A stretch of 64,000 nucleotides of DNA from Lewinellaceae bacterium (GCA_020636275.1 JACJYD010000001.1:1054001-1118000), one strand, 5' to 3'. Shown: positions 26,023-34,939, counted from the first letter of the stretch. The notes: a model not told the origin generated them from the sequence alone. Translations and numbers: made by a program.

Positions 26023-26612
26023 TTTCGGATCATGACGACCTCGAATAATCCGCCGTCGAGTTCGATCTTTTTGAGGTATTGGTTTTCGTAGTAGAAATAG
26101 TTCGTTCGCCCGCGGGAATTGATCTTGCTGTATTTGGCCTTGTCGTCCGCTTTGATGGTATGGAAAACGCCGGCTTCTTCGGAGTAAGCCGAAGAGATCC
26201 CCGCAGGTTCTTTAAAATACATTTGCTGGGCCGAGAAGGTGATCGGGCCTTGCAGGGTGCGTTTCAGTTTTCCGTCTTTATAAAACTGGTAATCGTTGCC
26301 CACTTTCTGGGTTTTGACGTTGTCGTAGACATCCCCGTTGAAAAGGGACGTTACCGTGGCTTCCTGAAGAATGCCGTCCTGGTAAACAACCCTGGATTGG
26401 TATTGCACTTCGATCTGTGTGAAGACCCGGGTCCGGATGGTCGTCGTGTTCCGGTAGATCTCCTGATTGCCGGTTCGCTCCCGGCTCGAAACCAGTTCGC
26501 CGATCACCCGGTCGTGATAGAGAATATCGAAGGTGGCGGATTCGACGGAAGCGGCAGGGGAAAAGGAGAACGGGGTAAGCCAATGCCACAGGATGATTAG
26601 GAGTGATGCCAT
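26019..26612 (-). CDS. Secreted DUF6134-like protein
   Basis: A 197-residue exported protein. ATG at 26612 (MASLLIILWHWLTPFSFSPAAS) gives a signal peptide. The mature part is rich in beta strands with ESATFDILYHDRVIGELVSS near the start and many Tyr/Phe, consistent with a soluble beta-barrel similar to DUF6134. No catalytic motif is seen. Its stop overlaps the DUF2062 start by four bases and it starts 19 bases after the SDR gene at 26632, so it sits inside an operon. Function unknown. Confidence 0.6.
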   Translation of the reverse strand: MASLLIILWHWLTPFSFSPAASVESATFDILYHDRVIGELVSSRERTGNQEIYRNTTTIRTRVFTQIEVQYQSRVVYQDGILQEATVTSLFNGDVYDNVKTQKVGNDYQFYKDGKLKRTLQGPITFSAQQMYFKEPAGISSAYSEEAGVFHTIKADDKAKYSKINSRGRTNYFYYENQYLKKIELDGGLFEVVMIRK

Positions 26613-26631
26613 TGGGTTGATTTTTGCGCTA

Positions 26632-27474
26632 TTACGATAATTCCCTATGAACGAGGGCGGTTTCCTCAATATTTTGCTTTACGATAAAGTCCGTATTCCT
26701 TCGGAATGCAAAGTCCATTACCCGGGGGGCGAACCGTGCAAACAGGGAATAGAACATTCCGTGCCATCCGACTACCGATTTGAACCGTTTTCGCTCCAGG
26801 GCTTGAAGCACGGCTCCGGCGACCCGTTCCGGGGACGCTGCGAATGAATGGTTCCGCTCGGGTAGGCGCATCGGGGTTCCATCGCTAAAAATAACTCTTT
26901 TTGCAGGATCATTTTTTGTGATCCCCACATAAATTATTCCTACGTGCACACCCTGGTCGATCAATTCGCTCCGGAGGGATTCGGCCAAGGCAGTCTGGGC
27001 CATTTTAGTCAGGCAATACAGGCTATGGAATGGAAACCCCCGCAATCCGGCCAGCGAGGAGATGAACAGGATCTGGCCTTTCGATGCCAGGATCCCGGGC
27101 AAGGCCTCCCGGGTGAGGAACATGGTACCCAGGATGTTAATTTCAACCGATTCCCGGAAAACGCCTGGCAGGGTATCCTTAAAAAAGCCCTTATGGCTGA
27201 CCCCGGCATTGTTGATCAGGATGTCGAGACGACCATATTGGGAGATCGCGTGGGCGACGAGCTTCCTGCAATCCTCGATGTTGGAGATATCGCCGACGCA
27301 GGCAGAAACGTCCAGTCCTTCTTCGAGCAGCTGGTAACAGGTCCTGGACAGCCGGACGGGGTCTCTTCCGTTGAGGACCACGCTTGCACCCTCCCGGCCC
27401 AGATGCCGGGCGATGGCTTTTCCGATCCCCATGGCAGATCCGGTAACGATCGCAACTTTGTTATTGAGCTTCAT
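26632..27474 (-). CDS. Short-chain dehydrogenase/reductase, copy 1
   Basis: A classical SDR of 280 residues with cofactor motif TGSAMGIGKAIA, NNAG at about 88-91, and the catalytic Ser-Tyr-Lys set in FISSLAGLRG and LYCLTKMAQTALAESL. It is about 60% identical by eye to the next SDR (27671-28474), with matching VGITKNDPAKRVIFSDGTPM. Substrate is unknown; the short C-terminal extension (RFAPRVMDFAFRRNTDF) has amphipathic character that could rest on a membrane. It is the first gene of a four-gene run that ends with the epimerase. Confidence 0.85.
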   Translation of the reverse strand: MKLNNKVAIVTGSAMGIGKAIARHLGREGASVVLNGRDPVRLSRTCYQLLEEGLDVSACVGDISNIEDCRKLVAHAISQYGRLDILINNAGVSHKGFFKDTLPGVFRESVEINILGTMFLTREALPGILASKGQILFISSLAGLRGFPFHSLYCLTKMAQTALAESLRSELIDQGVHVGIIYVGITKNDPAKRVIFSDGTPMRLPERNHSFAASPERVAGAVLQALERKRFKSVVGWHGMFYSLFARFAPRVMDFAFRRNTDFIVKQNIEETALVHRELS

Positions 27475-27494
27475 GGCGGTCTTTTTAAACCGAT

Positions 27495-27516
27495 CCCCCC
27501 GGATTTTTCCGGGGGG
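27495..27516. repeat. Perfect GC hairpin between the SDR genes
   Basis: CCCCCCGGA (27495-27503) pairs with TCCGGGGGG (27508-27516) around tttt. It lies just upstream of the copy 1 ATG, but no U tract follows on the minus strand. Possible leader structure. Confidence 0.5.
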
Positions 27517-27670
27517 AGTACGGCAGGCTTTAGGTTCCCATTCAGGGGGGTGTTATATTCCCTACAAAGGTGTGCCCAAAACCCGCTTTTTACTAAAGGG
27601 GATTGTTGCGAAGAATAGCCTGTTTGTTGCGGAGCTAAAAAAAGAACCGGACTATTGTTTCAAAACCGGA

Positions 27671-28474
27671 TCAGGTGTCGTGTTCGACGAATTTGTCGAT
27701 GTTGTTCCGGAATACCAGGTCCAGTAACCAGGGTGCGAACCGGGAAACGTAGAGATACATTTTTCCATCCCACCCCACGGTAGTTTTGAATCGCCTGCGC
27801 TCCAGAGCCCGGGTCACCACTTTGGCCACCCGGTCCTGCGTGGATGCGAACCGGTGGGTCCGTTCGGGAAGGGGCCTCCAGGTCCCGTCGTTGAAGACGA
27901 CTTTTTTAGTCGGATCGTTTTTGGTGATTCCGACGTATACGATCCCCGCATGTACGCCGGAATGGTATAGCTCGGCCCGGAGGGATTCGGCCAGGGCGGT
28001 CTGCGCCATTTTCGTCATGCAATACGTCCCCTGGAAGGGCATTCCCCGCAATCCGGCCAGTCCGGAGATAAATAGGATCTGGCCCTTTGTGGCCTTGATG
28101 TGGGGCAAGGCCTCCCGGGTCGCGTACATGGCGCCCAGGATATTCACGTCGACGGATTGCTTGAAGACCTCGGGGCGGGTATCTTCGAAAAAGCCCTTGG
28201 CACTGATCGCCGCATTATTGATCAGAATGTCGAGGTGGCCGTATTTTTTAACGGCGTGAGCGATGAGTTGCCGGCAACTTTCCGGATCTGCGATATCGGC
28301 AGGAAAACCGCTCACCTCCATCCCTTCTTCCCGGAGCTGGTCGCAGGCCTGGGAGAGGCGCTCTGCATCTCGTCCGTTGAGGACGACCGAGGCGCCCAGC
28401 GCGCCCAGATGCCGGGCAATGGCCTTTCCAATCCCCATGTTGGAGCCGGTAATGATGACGACTTTGTCTTTCAT
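27671..28474 (-). CDS. Short-chain dehydrogenase/reductase, copy 2
   Basis: A 267-residue paralogue of the SDR just downstream. ATG at 28474 (MKDKVVIITGSNMGIGKAIA) is chosen over a start that adds 87 unrelated residues. It has TGSNMGIG, NNAA at about 85-88 and the catalytic FISGLAGLRG/TYCMTKMAQTALAESL. Both copies carry the unusual VGITKNDP loop and an RR-F-K segment (LERRRFKTTVGW), which mark this pair as one family. It is separated from copy 1 by 196 bases, enough for a separate promoter. Function unknown. Confidence 0.85.
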   Translation of the reverse strand: MKDKVVIITGSNMGIGKAIARHLGALGASVVLNGRDAERLSQACDQLREEGMEVSGFPADIADPESCRQLIAHAVKKYGHLDILINNAAISAKGFFEDTRPEVFKQSVDVNILGAMYATREALPHIKATKGQILFISGLAGLRGMPFQGTYCMTKMAQTALAESLRAELYHSGVHAGIVYVGITKNDPTKKVVFNDGTWRPLPERTHRFASTQDRVAKVVTRALERRRFKTTVGWDGKMYLYVSRFAPWLLDLVFRNNIDKFVEHDT

Positions 28475-28546
28475 TGTTTTAATAAATTTTTTTGAGGACT
28501 TGATAAGGGTCACAATTTTTGCAAATTGAAGCAAAAATAAATGAAT

Positions 28547-28579
28547 GATCGGAGAAGTGTCGAAGGTACTTCTCCGATC
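28547..28579 (-). terminator. Hairpin after the hybrid two-component gene
   Basis: gatcggagaagt (28547-28558) and acttctccgatc (28568-28579) are exact complements, 20 bases after the stop of the 946-residue protein. On the minus strand it is followed by a T-rich stretch, so a terminator is likely. Confidence 0.7.
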
Positions 28580-28599
28580 CATTACCACCAGGGTTGGGT

Positions 28600-31440
28600 T
28601 CAGGTCTTGTTTCTGAATTCGCCGGGGGTCTTTCCCATTTCTTCCCGGAAGAGCCTGGAGAAATAATTGGGTTCCAGGCCAACCTGAAAAGCGATCTCGG
28701 AAATGGTTAGATCCGTTTGCAATAGAAGGTCGCATGCTTTTTGCAGGCGGATGGCGTTGATGAAGGAAGTGGCGGAACTTCCGGTAAGGGCCGTGATCTT
28801 CCGGTGTAACTGCGATCGGCTCATGCCTGTTTCGCGAGCCAATTGGGTAGCTCCGAACCCTTCCTGTCCGAGGTGGGATTCGACGATGCTCCGGAGTTTG
28901 GCCAGGAAGGCGTCTTCGATCTGAAAATATGCTTTCAGGCCTGGTTCCACACCGGTCGATGGGGCCGGTTCTTTGGAGGACCGGCTATATCGTTCCTGCA
29001 ATTTTTTGCGGATCTGCACGAAATTTTGCAGGTACAGAAAGAGTTCTTCCTGGTTGAAGGGCTTTGCCAGGTAGGCGTCGGCGCCCCGTTGCAGGCCCGT
29101 GAGGCGGTCTTCCACGCTGGCCCTGGCAGTGGCCAGGATAATGGGGATATGGCTGGTGCGCTCATCGGATTTAAGGGTCTGGCAGAGCTCTAATCCGTCT
29201 TTTTCGGGCATGACCACATCGCTGAGTATCACGTCGGGGACGAGGTCGATCGCCTTGTCGATCCCTTCCGCCCCGTCGAAGGCCACCACGACGTTGAATT
29301 CCGTTTCCAGTAACTGCCGCAGGTATTGCACCACGTCGTAGTTGTCTTCTACAACAAGGGCCAGGGGTTTTTCCTTATCATACTTCCCGGGTTGCATATT
29401 CGGTTTGTCGGGCTCGCCGATTAAGTCCATTTCAATTGGCGCCAGTTCGCCCATCGCCATGGGGGGCGCCTGCCTGCTGACGGGTAGCAAAATGCTGAAG
29501 ATGGTTCCTTTACCGGGTTTGCTGCTGACCTCGATGCTGCCGCTCATCAATTTGACCAATTCGCGGGTGATGGAAAGGCCCAGGCCGGTTCCCTGTCCCT
29601 TTTTCTTTACCGATTCGCTTTGATAAAAGCGCTCAAAGATATTATCCAGCTCTTCCCGGGTCATCCCGATCCCCGTGTCTTTGACCTGAATAAGGAGCAT
29701 GCCCTTCTGTGGACCGGAAGAGGGCATCTTGACCAATACGGTGATCCTCCCTTCGTCGGGGGTGAACTTGATGGCGTTGGAGATGAGGTTGGTCATAATA
29801 TCCTGGATCTTTTCGGCATCGAAGTCCATGACCCATTTTTCAAGGTCGGTGAGAAAGACCAGGTGGATGCCTTTGCTCCAGGCAAAGGCCTGGAAGGAAA
29901 AGACCAGATAGCGGAGGAACTCGACGATGTCGCCCTGGTGGAGCTGGAGGTCCATTTTCCCCGACTGCAGTTTGGACAGGTTCAGCAACCGGTTGAGGAG
30001 CCGAACCAGCCGGTCACCGTTCTGTTTGATCAGCGCGAGCTTGCGCAGTTGCTGGTCGTTGCTGAGTTCTCCGCGCAGCTGCTCGGTAAAGCCCTGAATA
30101 ACCGTGAGGGGCGTGCGGAATTCATGGGTGATGTTGGTGTAGAAACGGGTCTTGAACGCATCGGTTTCTTTTAGCACCATGGCTTCGCGTTCCTCATTGA
30201 TCAACCTTCGGAGCCGGTAGCCCAAACCCAGGGTGAATAGCAAGACCTCTCCAAATCCGCCAAACTGGGTATAGCTGAATTGGATGCCCGTTCCGGCCAC
30301 TACCGACAGGGCGTTGGGTACGATCCCCAGGGTGAGCAGCAGCGTGCCCCCAAAAATGAACCAGCGCTGGTTCCCGCTCTCCCGGGTGAACCACAGGAAA
30401 ATGACCATGCCCAGGTATTCGGCTACAATGAATAAGGCCGTGAGATTGTCCGCCACGGGCATGTCATGCAGGGCGTATAAAATGAAAGTGGAGGTAACCA
30501 GGATCAGTACCCGGACTACAAGCAGGATCTGAACGAATCGATCCCAGCGCGGATAGGTTTTGGACAAGACGAGAAAGACCCGAATGAACTGAAGGTAGGA
30601 AAGGTCCATCAAACAGAGGGCCAGGTACAGCACGGTCTGTAAGGACCATGGGTTCTCCCGGATGACGGGCAGGTCGATCAGGATGCTGAAAAATTCGAGC
30701 AGGTAAAGGAAAACTCCAAGCTGGAAAAGGGAATGGAACAGAAAGGCTTTATCGCGGGTAACGAAATACAGGATCAGGCTCAGGGAGATAAACGTGAGCA
30801 GGAATCCAATAAAGAGCCAGCTTTTCTGAATGTTGGCGATCGTATCCCAATTGTGGTAGAAATCCTCCCCGGTGATGCGAGCGTCGATCCACGGTTTTCG
30901 CTTGTTGACGGGCTGGATTTTAAAATAGAGGACCGTGGTGTCGTGATTGAAGGAATTCAGAATTACCCTGTCCTCATATTGGTTGCCAAAATTGAGGTCC
31001 TTTTTGGTAGAGGGGATAAGGGCCCCGGTATACATCGTATCCAGGACGTTCCCATGATTGTCTTTTACGAAAACGGTAACGTTATCTCCCTTTCCTGTGA
31101 ACAGGTACCAGGCCCCCCGCCAGCAATTTTCAGCCAGGTTGTTGATCAGGACCACCCGGGTCCAATAGATCTTACCGGCATTGAGCTTAACAAGCCGGTC
31201 CGGCTTGTGCTTTGGATAATTCTGATCGAGAAAGGAGAAATAGGGAATGAACCGGGAAGCCCACTCCGGTTTTTCCAGGTCTTCCAACGAAACGGTTTCC
31301 TTTTCAAGGGCCAGAATGAATAGATTGGGACGCAGGTCGTACTCTTCCTCAAGGGTGGAGATATGAAAAGTATTCGCATCGGACTGGCTCCATGCAGGGA
31401 AAAAGGACAAAAGGGCTAGTAAAAGGGTCGGCCACTTCAT
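28600..31440 (-). CDS. Hybrid two-component protein: 7TM sensor, kinase, receiver and AraC output
   Basis: A 946-residue one-protein signalling system. A signal (1-18) and an extracellular domain (about 25-195, 7TMR-DISM2-like) precede seven membrane helices (about 208-405). Next comes a HisKA with His439 in NITHEFRTPLTVI, an ATPase domain with NLISNAIKF (551-559), DTGIG (588-592) and GTGLGLSI. A receiver follows with Asp741 (DVILSDVVMPEKDG) and Lys793, then an AraC helix-turn-helix pair (about 850-946, ending GKTPGEFRNKT). So one polypeptide senses, phosphorylates itself and binds DNA, like Bacteroides HTCS but with a 7TM sensor. The two SDR genes downstream on the same strand are the nearest possible targets. 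Confidence 0.92.
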   Translation of the reverse strand: MKWPTLLLALLSFFPAWSQSDANTFHISTLEEEYDLRPNLFILALEKETVSLEDLEKPEWASRFIPYFSFLDQNYPKHKPDRLVKLNAGKIYWTRVVLINNLAENCWRGAWYLFTGKGDNVTVFVKDNHGNVLDTMYTGALIPSTKKDLNFGNQYEDRVILNSFNHDTTVLYFKIQPVNKRKPWIDARITGEDFYHNWDTIANIQKSWLFIGFLLTFISLSLILYFVTRDKAFLFHSLFQLGVFLYLLEFFSILIDLPVIRENPWSLQTVLYLALCLMDLSYLQFIRVFLVLSKTYPRWDRFVQILLVVRVLILVTSTFILYALHDMPVADNLTALFIVAEYLGMVIFLWFTRESGNQRWFIFGGTLLLTLGIVPNALSVVAGTGIQFSYTQFGGFGEVLLFTLGLGYRLRRLINEEREAMVLKETDAFKTRFYTNITHEFRTPLTVIQGFTEQLRGELSNDQQLRKLALIKQNGDRLVRLLNRLLNLSKLQSGKMDLQLHQGDIVEFLRYLVFSFQAFAWSKGIHLVFLTDLEKWVMDFDAEKIQDIMTNLISNAIKFTPDEGRITVLVKMPSSGPQKGMLLIQVKDTGIGMTREELDNIFERFYQSESVKKKGQGTGLGLSITRELVKLMSGSIEVSSKPGKGTIFSILLPVSRQAPPMAMGELAPIEMDLIGEPDKPNMQPGKYDKEKPLALVVEDNYDVVQYLRQLLETEFNVVVAFDGAEGIDKAIDLVPDVILSDVVMPEKDGLELCQTLKSDERTSHIPIILATARASVEDRLTGLQRGADAYLAKPFNQEELFLYLQNFVQIRKKLQERYSRSSKEPAPSTGVEPGLKAYFQIEDAFLAKLRSIVESHLGQEGFGATQLARETGMSRSQLHRKITALTGSSATSFINAIRLQKACDLLLQTDLTISEIAFQVGLEPNYFSRLFREEMGKTPGEFRNKT

Positions 31441-31514
31441 ATTCTTACGGTGTTTATTGCAATGGGAAAATGGCCTGACCCCTAAATGTAGGATTTTTCG
31501 GTCATATATTAAAA

Positions 31515-31546
31515 CAGAAAGGCGGGGACTAAGCCCCGCCTTTCTG
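31515..31546 (-). terminator. Intrinsic terminator after the redox operon
   Basis: cagaaaggcgggg (31515-31527) and ccccgcctttctg (31534-31546) are exact complements around actaag. It lies 27 bases after the last gene of the operon (stop at 31574). Confidence 0.8.
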
Positions 31547-31573
31547 CTTTAATTATTCAAAAGTACGCTTGAA

Positions 31574-32314
31574 TTAGTTATTCGGCGCCCCGTCGTTGAT
31601 CCAGATCTGGATCTGCTCGAGGTTACAGTCAGGCAGTTTCGGCCCACTGGGCGGCATGTATTTGAATCCAGCCTCGCGGTTGACGGCGCCCCAGAGTTTT
31701 CCGTTGCTGACCTGGGTCAGGATCTGGTTGTAGTTTTGCAGTTTGATTCCTCCTCCCGGATCGACATTCCCGTGGCAGCCGACACAGCGGTTGTTGAGGA
31801 GCGGTTGGATCGTACCTGCAAAGGTCACGTTATCCGTACTGCAGTCGTCGCAAGTCAGGTTTTTTGCGCCCTGCTGGATCCACTTCAGGAGGGTGGCCTT
31901 TTGTGCGGAAGTCAGGGGACTGCGTGGAGACGGCGGCATCGCTTCTTCGCCGCCGCCGGAAAGGACCTGATAGATCTTGCTGCTGGCAGGTGAATTCACC
32001 TTGATCCCGCCGGTGCTTTTCACATAGTCGTAGGTGGTCAGAATGACCCCTTCCTTGTGGGAAGCCTGGTCGTGGCAGCCCGACATGGCGCAGTTGGAGA
32101 TCAGGATCGGGAGCACATCCTTTTCGAAGTATACCGAATCGGGGTCGCAAGGATGCAGGTTTTGCTGGATAGTGTCATTGGGAATGGTATCATTAGGATT
32201 GTTGGGATCGACGAGCAGGTCCCCGATATCAACCGGTTCGCGCTGACAGGATTGGAATTGGCCGGCCAGGATAATACCTCCCAGTGCCAAACCAAAAAAG
32301 AGAATTTTTTTCAT
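31574..32314 (-). CDS. Dihaem c-type cytochrome-like lipoprotein B
   Basis: A 246-residue exported protein with a lipoprotein-like signal (MKKILFFGLALGGIILAGQF, then QSC). It holds two copies of a cytochrome-like unit. Unit 1 has NCAMSGCH (CX4CH) and unit 2 has NRCVGCH (CX2CH). Each is followed, about 60 residues later, by a conserved MPP that could give the axial methionine (EEAMPPS and FKYMPPS). Each also has an extra Cys pair or single Cys (TCDDC, LPDC) that may form a disulfide. This is the PSCyt1-like arrangement. It closely parallels the protein at 34274-34939 and is the last gene of the same operon. Haem attachment is inferred. Confidence 0.75.
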   Translation of the reverse strand: MKKILFFGLALGGIILAGQFQSCQREPVDIGDLLVDPNNPNDTIPNDTIQQNLHPCDPDSVYFEKDVLPILISNCAMSGCHDQASHKEGVILTTYDYVKSTGGIKVNSPASSKIYQVLSGGGEEAMPPSPRSPLTSAQKATLLKWIQQGAKNLTCDDCSTDNVTFAGTIQPLLNNRCVGCHGNVDPGGGIKLQNYNQILTQVSNGKLWGAVNREAGFKYMPPSGPKLPDCNLEQIQIWINDGAPNN

Positions 32315-32347
32315 GGACAGTTTCTTTTTGATGCTTAATGGATATGG

Positions 32348-32773
32348 TTATTGCGATACTTCAACACAGCGGTTGAGCACAACGTCGGTCAGGTAACCCG
32401 TACAGATCCCTTTAAAACACACGGTTTCACCGGATTGAAAATCGGTGCGGGAATGTTCGGTCAGATTGTCCAGTTCGCACAACACGCCCCCCATCAGGTC
32501 GCCTGCATCCAACTGGACGGTGATGACGTCATTTTCATTGGAAACCTGTGCCACTGTGCCGCAGACCTGTACGATCTTGTCCAGGTACTGGCCGTTGGCG
32601 GTGGCTTCATCGGTGGAAAACTGGTTAAACAGATCCGTAGCCTGAAGTTTGACGTCGGCTTGGGCGCCTGCTACATCGCGGTGGGGTTTGTTCCACATTT
32701 TATAACCGACAAATCCGCCGACGAGAACGCCAAGGCCGAGGACTACCAATACGATCCTTACTATTGGGTTCAT
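32348..32773 (-). CDS. Membrane-anchored OB-fold (tRNA_anti-like) protein
   Basis: A 141-residue protein with an N-terminal TM/signal anchor (VRIVLVVLGLGVLVGGFVGYK) and a single OB-like beta domain of about 100 residues (YLDKIVQVCGTVAQVSNENDV, VLCELDNL, VCFKGICTGYLTDVVLNRC). This is the tRNA_anti-like lipoprotein fold often found in envelopes. It carries four Cys (VCG, LCE, VCF, ICT, RC count as five), some likely paired. It lies 5 bases after the DUF5777 gene and 33 bases before the last cytochrome gene, inside the operon. Role unknown; perhaps a lid or partner for the cytochromes. Confidence 0.68.
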   Translation of the reverse strand: MNPIVRIVLVVLGLGVLVGGFVGYKMWNKPHRDVAGAQADVKLQATDLFNQFSTDEATANGQYLDKIVQVCGTVAQVSNENDVITVQLDAGDLMGGVLCELDNLTEHSRTDFQSGETVCFKGICTGYLTDVVLNRCVEVSQ

Positions 32774-32778
32774 AAGAA

Positions 32779-33678
32779 TTAGTGTTTAGCGATTTGAAAA
32801 ACGCGGGAAAGATTGAATCCGAACTGGATATCTCCCCGAAGCCAGGAACCATTGTCGTCGGTGAGGTAGGCGCGTTCGTTCATCCCCACTGCGTTGGAAA
32901 AATGGAGCTGGAAAACGTGCCCGCCGGTTTCGATATCAAATCCGACGCTGAGCGGATTTTTGACCGGGTCGTTCGGGAAGCGGTTGATGACGTAGGAATA
33001 ATCCCACACCAGGGCAATCCGTTTGGAGAACTTGTATCGGCCACCCACCCCGACGGCATAGAGGTCATTGGGGATGAGGCGGTTTGCAACGATATTCTGG
33101 TGCACCATGGTAGGCGATACCTGCAGGGTGAACCGGTCGCTGAACTTACGGCCGATGATGAGCTGGTGATAGAAGCCCAGCCGGCGTGTGAAGGTCGGGC
33201 TTACTTCCGGGTTGCCCACGGGATCCTTCAATCCGTTGAGGGTCATACCACTCATCCAGATCAGGGAAATGGGCATCGTGCGCTTGCCGGTCGATTGCCA
33301 AAGAATGCGGTACTTGACGAATCCGTCGAGCTCTTTTTTGTTGGTGCTGCGCCCCACGCCGACCATCAGGTTGGGCAGGATGCCGTAGTCGAAGGCGAGC
33401 CGCATGGAGGCGTTGTCGAGACCGAACAACTGGTAGGCGCCCTGGCTGAATTTGCCGAAGCGGTGCAGAATGCGAAAATCCAGCACTCCGGCGCCCAGCA
33501 TTTCCATGCTGGCCGAGTTGATCACCCGGGTAGATTTAAAAGCGTTGGTCGTATACTCGGTCGTCTCCTCCTCGGCGCCCAGCATGTCGAGCAGGGAGGG
33601 CTCTTCCTGAGCGTAGAGGTTGGAAGCGAGCAGGCCCAGAAAAAGGACCCAGCTATATTTTTTGAGAAAGGAGATCAT
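32779..33678 (-). CDS. DUF5777-family outer-membrane barrel
   Basis: A 299-residue protein with a Sec signal (MISFLKKYSWVLFLGLLASNLYAQ), then strands of the type LRILHRFGKFSQ, AFDYGILPNLMVGVGR, RMYSWISG-like alternations, and a final strand GDIQFGFNLSRVFQIAKH. The family DUF5777 is a predicted outer-membrane barrel of about 290 residues. It lies 1 base after the YceI gene and before the OB-fold gene. Together with two haem-containing lipoproteins it has the composition of a porin-cytochrome conduit, but no family member has a proven function. The short linker EEPSLLDMLGAEEETTEYTT may be flexible. Confidence 0.72.
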   Translation of the reverse strand: MISFLKKYSWVLFLGLLASNLYAQEEPSLLDMLGAEEETTEYTTNAFKSTRVINSASMEMLGAGVLDFRILHRFGKFSQGAYQLFGLDNASMRLAFDYGILPNLMVGVGRSTNKKELDGFVKYRILWQSTGKRTMPISLIWMSGMTLNGLKDPVGNPEVSPTFTRRLGFYHQLIIGRKFSDRFTLQVSPTMVHQNIVANRLIPNDLYAVGVGGRYKFSKRIALVWDYSYVINRFPNDPVKNPLSVGFDIETGGHVFQLHFSNAVGMNERAYLTDDNGSWLRGDIQFGFNLSRVFQIAKH

Positions 33679-33679
33679 G

Positions 33680-34249
33680 TTACTTGACTAATTTGCTGAG
33701 TGAGGTAGAAACGTTTACTTTGACATCCTTGGAGACCTTGTTGCCCACCAGCGATGGGATCTCTATGTCGTAGTCGCCAACCAGCACCACGAAATCGGAA
33801 GTCGCGGTAATGGCGCCCTTGGCCACCGTGATGACCCCTTTAGCGCTAATATCCTTGGTCACGCCGTGTAAGGTCAATTTGCCGTTCACGGTGATGGGGT
33901 AAGTTCCGTCCTTTTCCCATTTGATGGCTTCCGGGTTTTCGATCATCCCTTTGAAGGAGGCCTTGGGAAACTTGCTGCTCTCTACGTAATTTTCGTTGAA
34001 GTGCTCCTGCATGAGGGCGTTCTTGAACTGGAAACTCTTCATCAGCAAAGCCCACTCCATTTGTCCGGTGGAGGCATCGATGACACAGGTAGCTGTATTC
34101 GTTTTTGCGCGGATTTCTTCCACATCGTCCAGTGCGCCTTCTGCGTTGAAGGAAATGGCGCCCGATTTGGTGAAGTAGTGATCCTGAGCCAGGGCTTGAT
34201 GACCGAATGCGGAGGCCAGGAGGAGAAGGGAAATGAGCATTGATTTCAT
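33680..34249 (-). CDS. YceI-family periplasmic lipid-binding protein
   Basis: A 189-residue YceI-like protein with signal MKSMLISLLLLASAFGHQALAQ. The lipocalin-like barrel that follows contains DASTGQMEWALLMKSFQFK, NALMQEHFNENYVES and GKLTLHGVTKDISAKG. YceI proteins bind isoprenoid lipids such as quinone precursors in the periplasm. A role in supplying or sensing a quinone would fit an operon with cytochromes. It lies 24 bases downstream of the first cytochrome gene and 1 base before the DUF5777 gene, so it is firmly co-transcribed. No catalytic residues are known in the family. Confidence 0.88.
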   Translation of the reverse strand: MKSMLISLLLLASAFGHQALAQDHYFTKSGAISFNAEGALDDVEEIRAKTNTATCVIDASTGQMEWALLMKSFQFKNALMQEHFNENYVESSKFPKASFKGMIENPEAIKWEKDGTYPITVNGKLTLHGVTKDISAKGVITVAKGAITATSDFVVLVGDYDIEIPSLVGNKVSKDVKVNVSTSLSKLVK

Positions 34250-34273
34250 TAGATCGCGTTTTTTTTAATGGTA

Positions 34274-34939
34274 TTAATTGTTTGGCGTACCAGCATTGAC
34301 CCAGGCCTTGATCTTGGCGATGTCGCAATTGGGAAGGCTTCCTCCGCCGTCCGGCATGGGTTTGTAGCCGGAGGCATGTGTAATACTCCCCACCAGGCTG
34401 TTATTGCTATTGGCCGAATTTTTGACATTAGTATACGTCGTCAGGTCGATGTTTCCGGAAGGAGCGCTACCCGAGTGACACCCATTGCAGTAGTTTTGCA
34501 TGACCGGTAATATATCGGCGGCAAAGGATACATTGGTCGTATCGCAAACCGTTCCTGAGCAGGTAGTATTGTTAGCACCTTGTTCGATCCAGAGCGCGAT
34601 ATTGGTGATCTGCTCCGTCGTAAGGGGTTGGTGCGGAGGGGGCGGCATGGCTTCTTCGCCGAATGGCGAGGCAATGACATGGTAAATATGACTATTCTGG
34701 TAACTCCCCGGAGTGATCCCCCGGCTGATGATGTTTTCGTAGGTAGTCAGGTCGTATCCTGCCGCATGGCTGCTCTGGTTGTGGCAACCGCTTTGCGTAC
34801 AGTTGCTGACAAAAACGGGCAGGACATCCTGTTCAAAGCAAACTCCGTTGATGTTTTCAATGTACTCCTTGGTACAACTGGGCACCGAAAGCATGAGGAC
34901 CGCCATCAGGAACATGGACGGTAAAACGAGTGATTTCAT
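34274..34939 (-). CDS. Dihaem c-type cytochrome-like lipoprotein A
   Basis: A 221-residue lipoprotein. ATG at 34939 (MKSLVLPSMFLMAVLMLSVPSC) places the lipid Cys at about residue 22; an earlier in-frame start adds 15 residues. It has unit 1 with NCTQSGCH (CX4CH) and unit 2 with YCNGCH (CX2CH), each followed by a Met-Pro (EEAMPPPP and YKPMPDG) that can supply the axial ligand. Cys pairs in TCSGTVC and LPNC match those in the protein at 31574-32314. It is the first gene of a five-gene operon: cytochrome A, YceI, DUF5777, OB-fold, cytochrome B. The CX4CH motif is unusual; CX2CH is the usual haem-lyase target. Confidence 0.76.
   Translation of the reverse strand: MKSLVLPSMFLMAVLMLSVPSCTKEYIENINGVCFEQDVLPVFVSNCTQSGCHNQSSHAAGYDLTTYENIISRGITPGSYQNSHIYHVIASPFGEEAMPPPPHQPLTTEQITNIALWIEQGANNTTCSGTVCDTTNVSFAADILPVMQNYCNGCHSGSAPSGNIDLTTYTNVKNSANSNNSLVGSITHASGYKPMPDGGGSLPNCDIAKIKAWVNAGTPNN

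Noticed and set aside
27495..27516. A terminator for SDR copy 2
   Set aside because: It is more than 150 bases past the stop of copy 2 and lacks a U tract, so I list it only as a hairpin.
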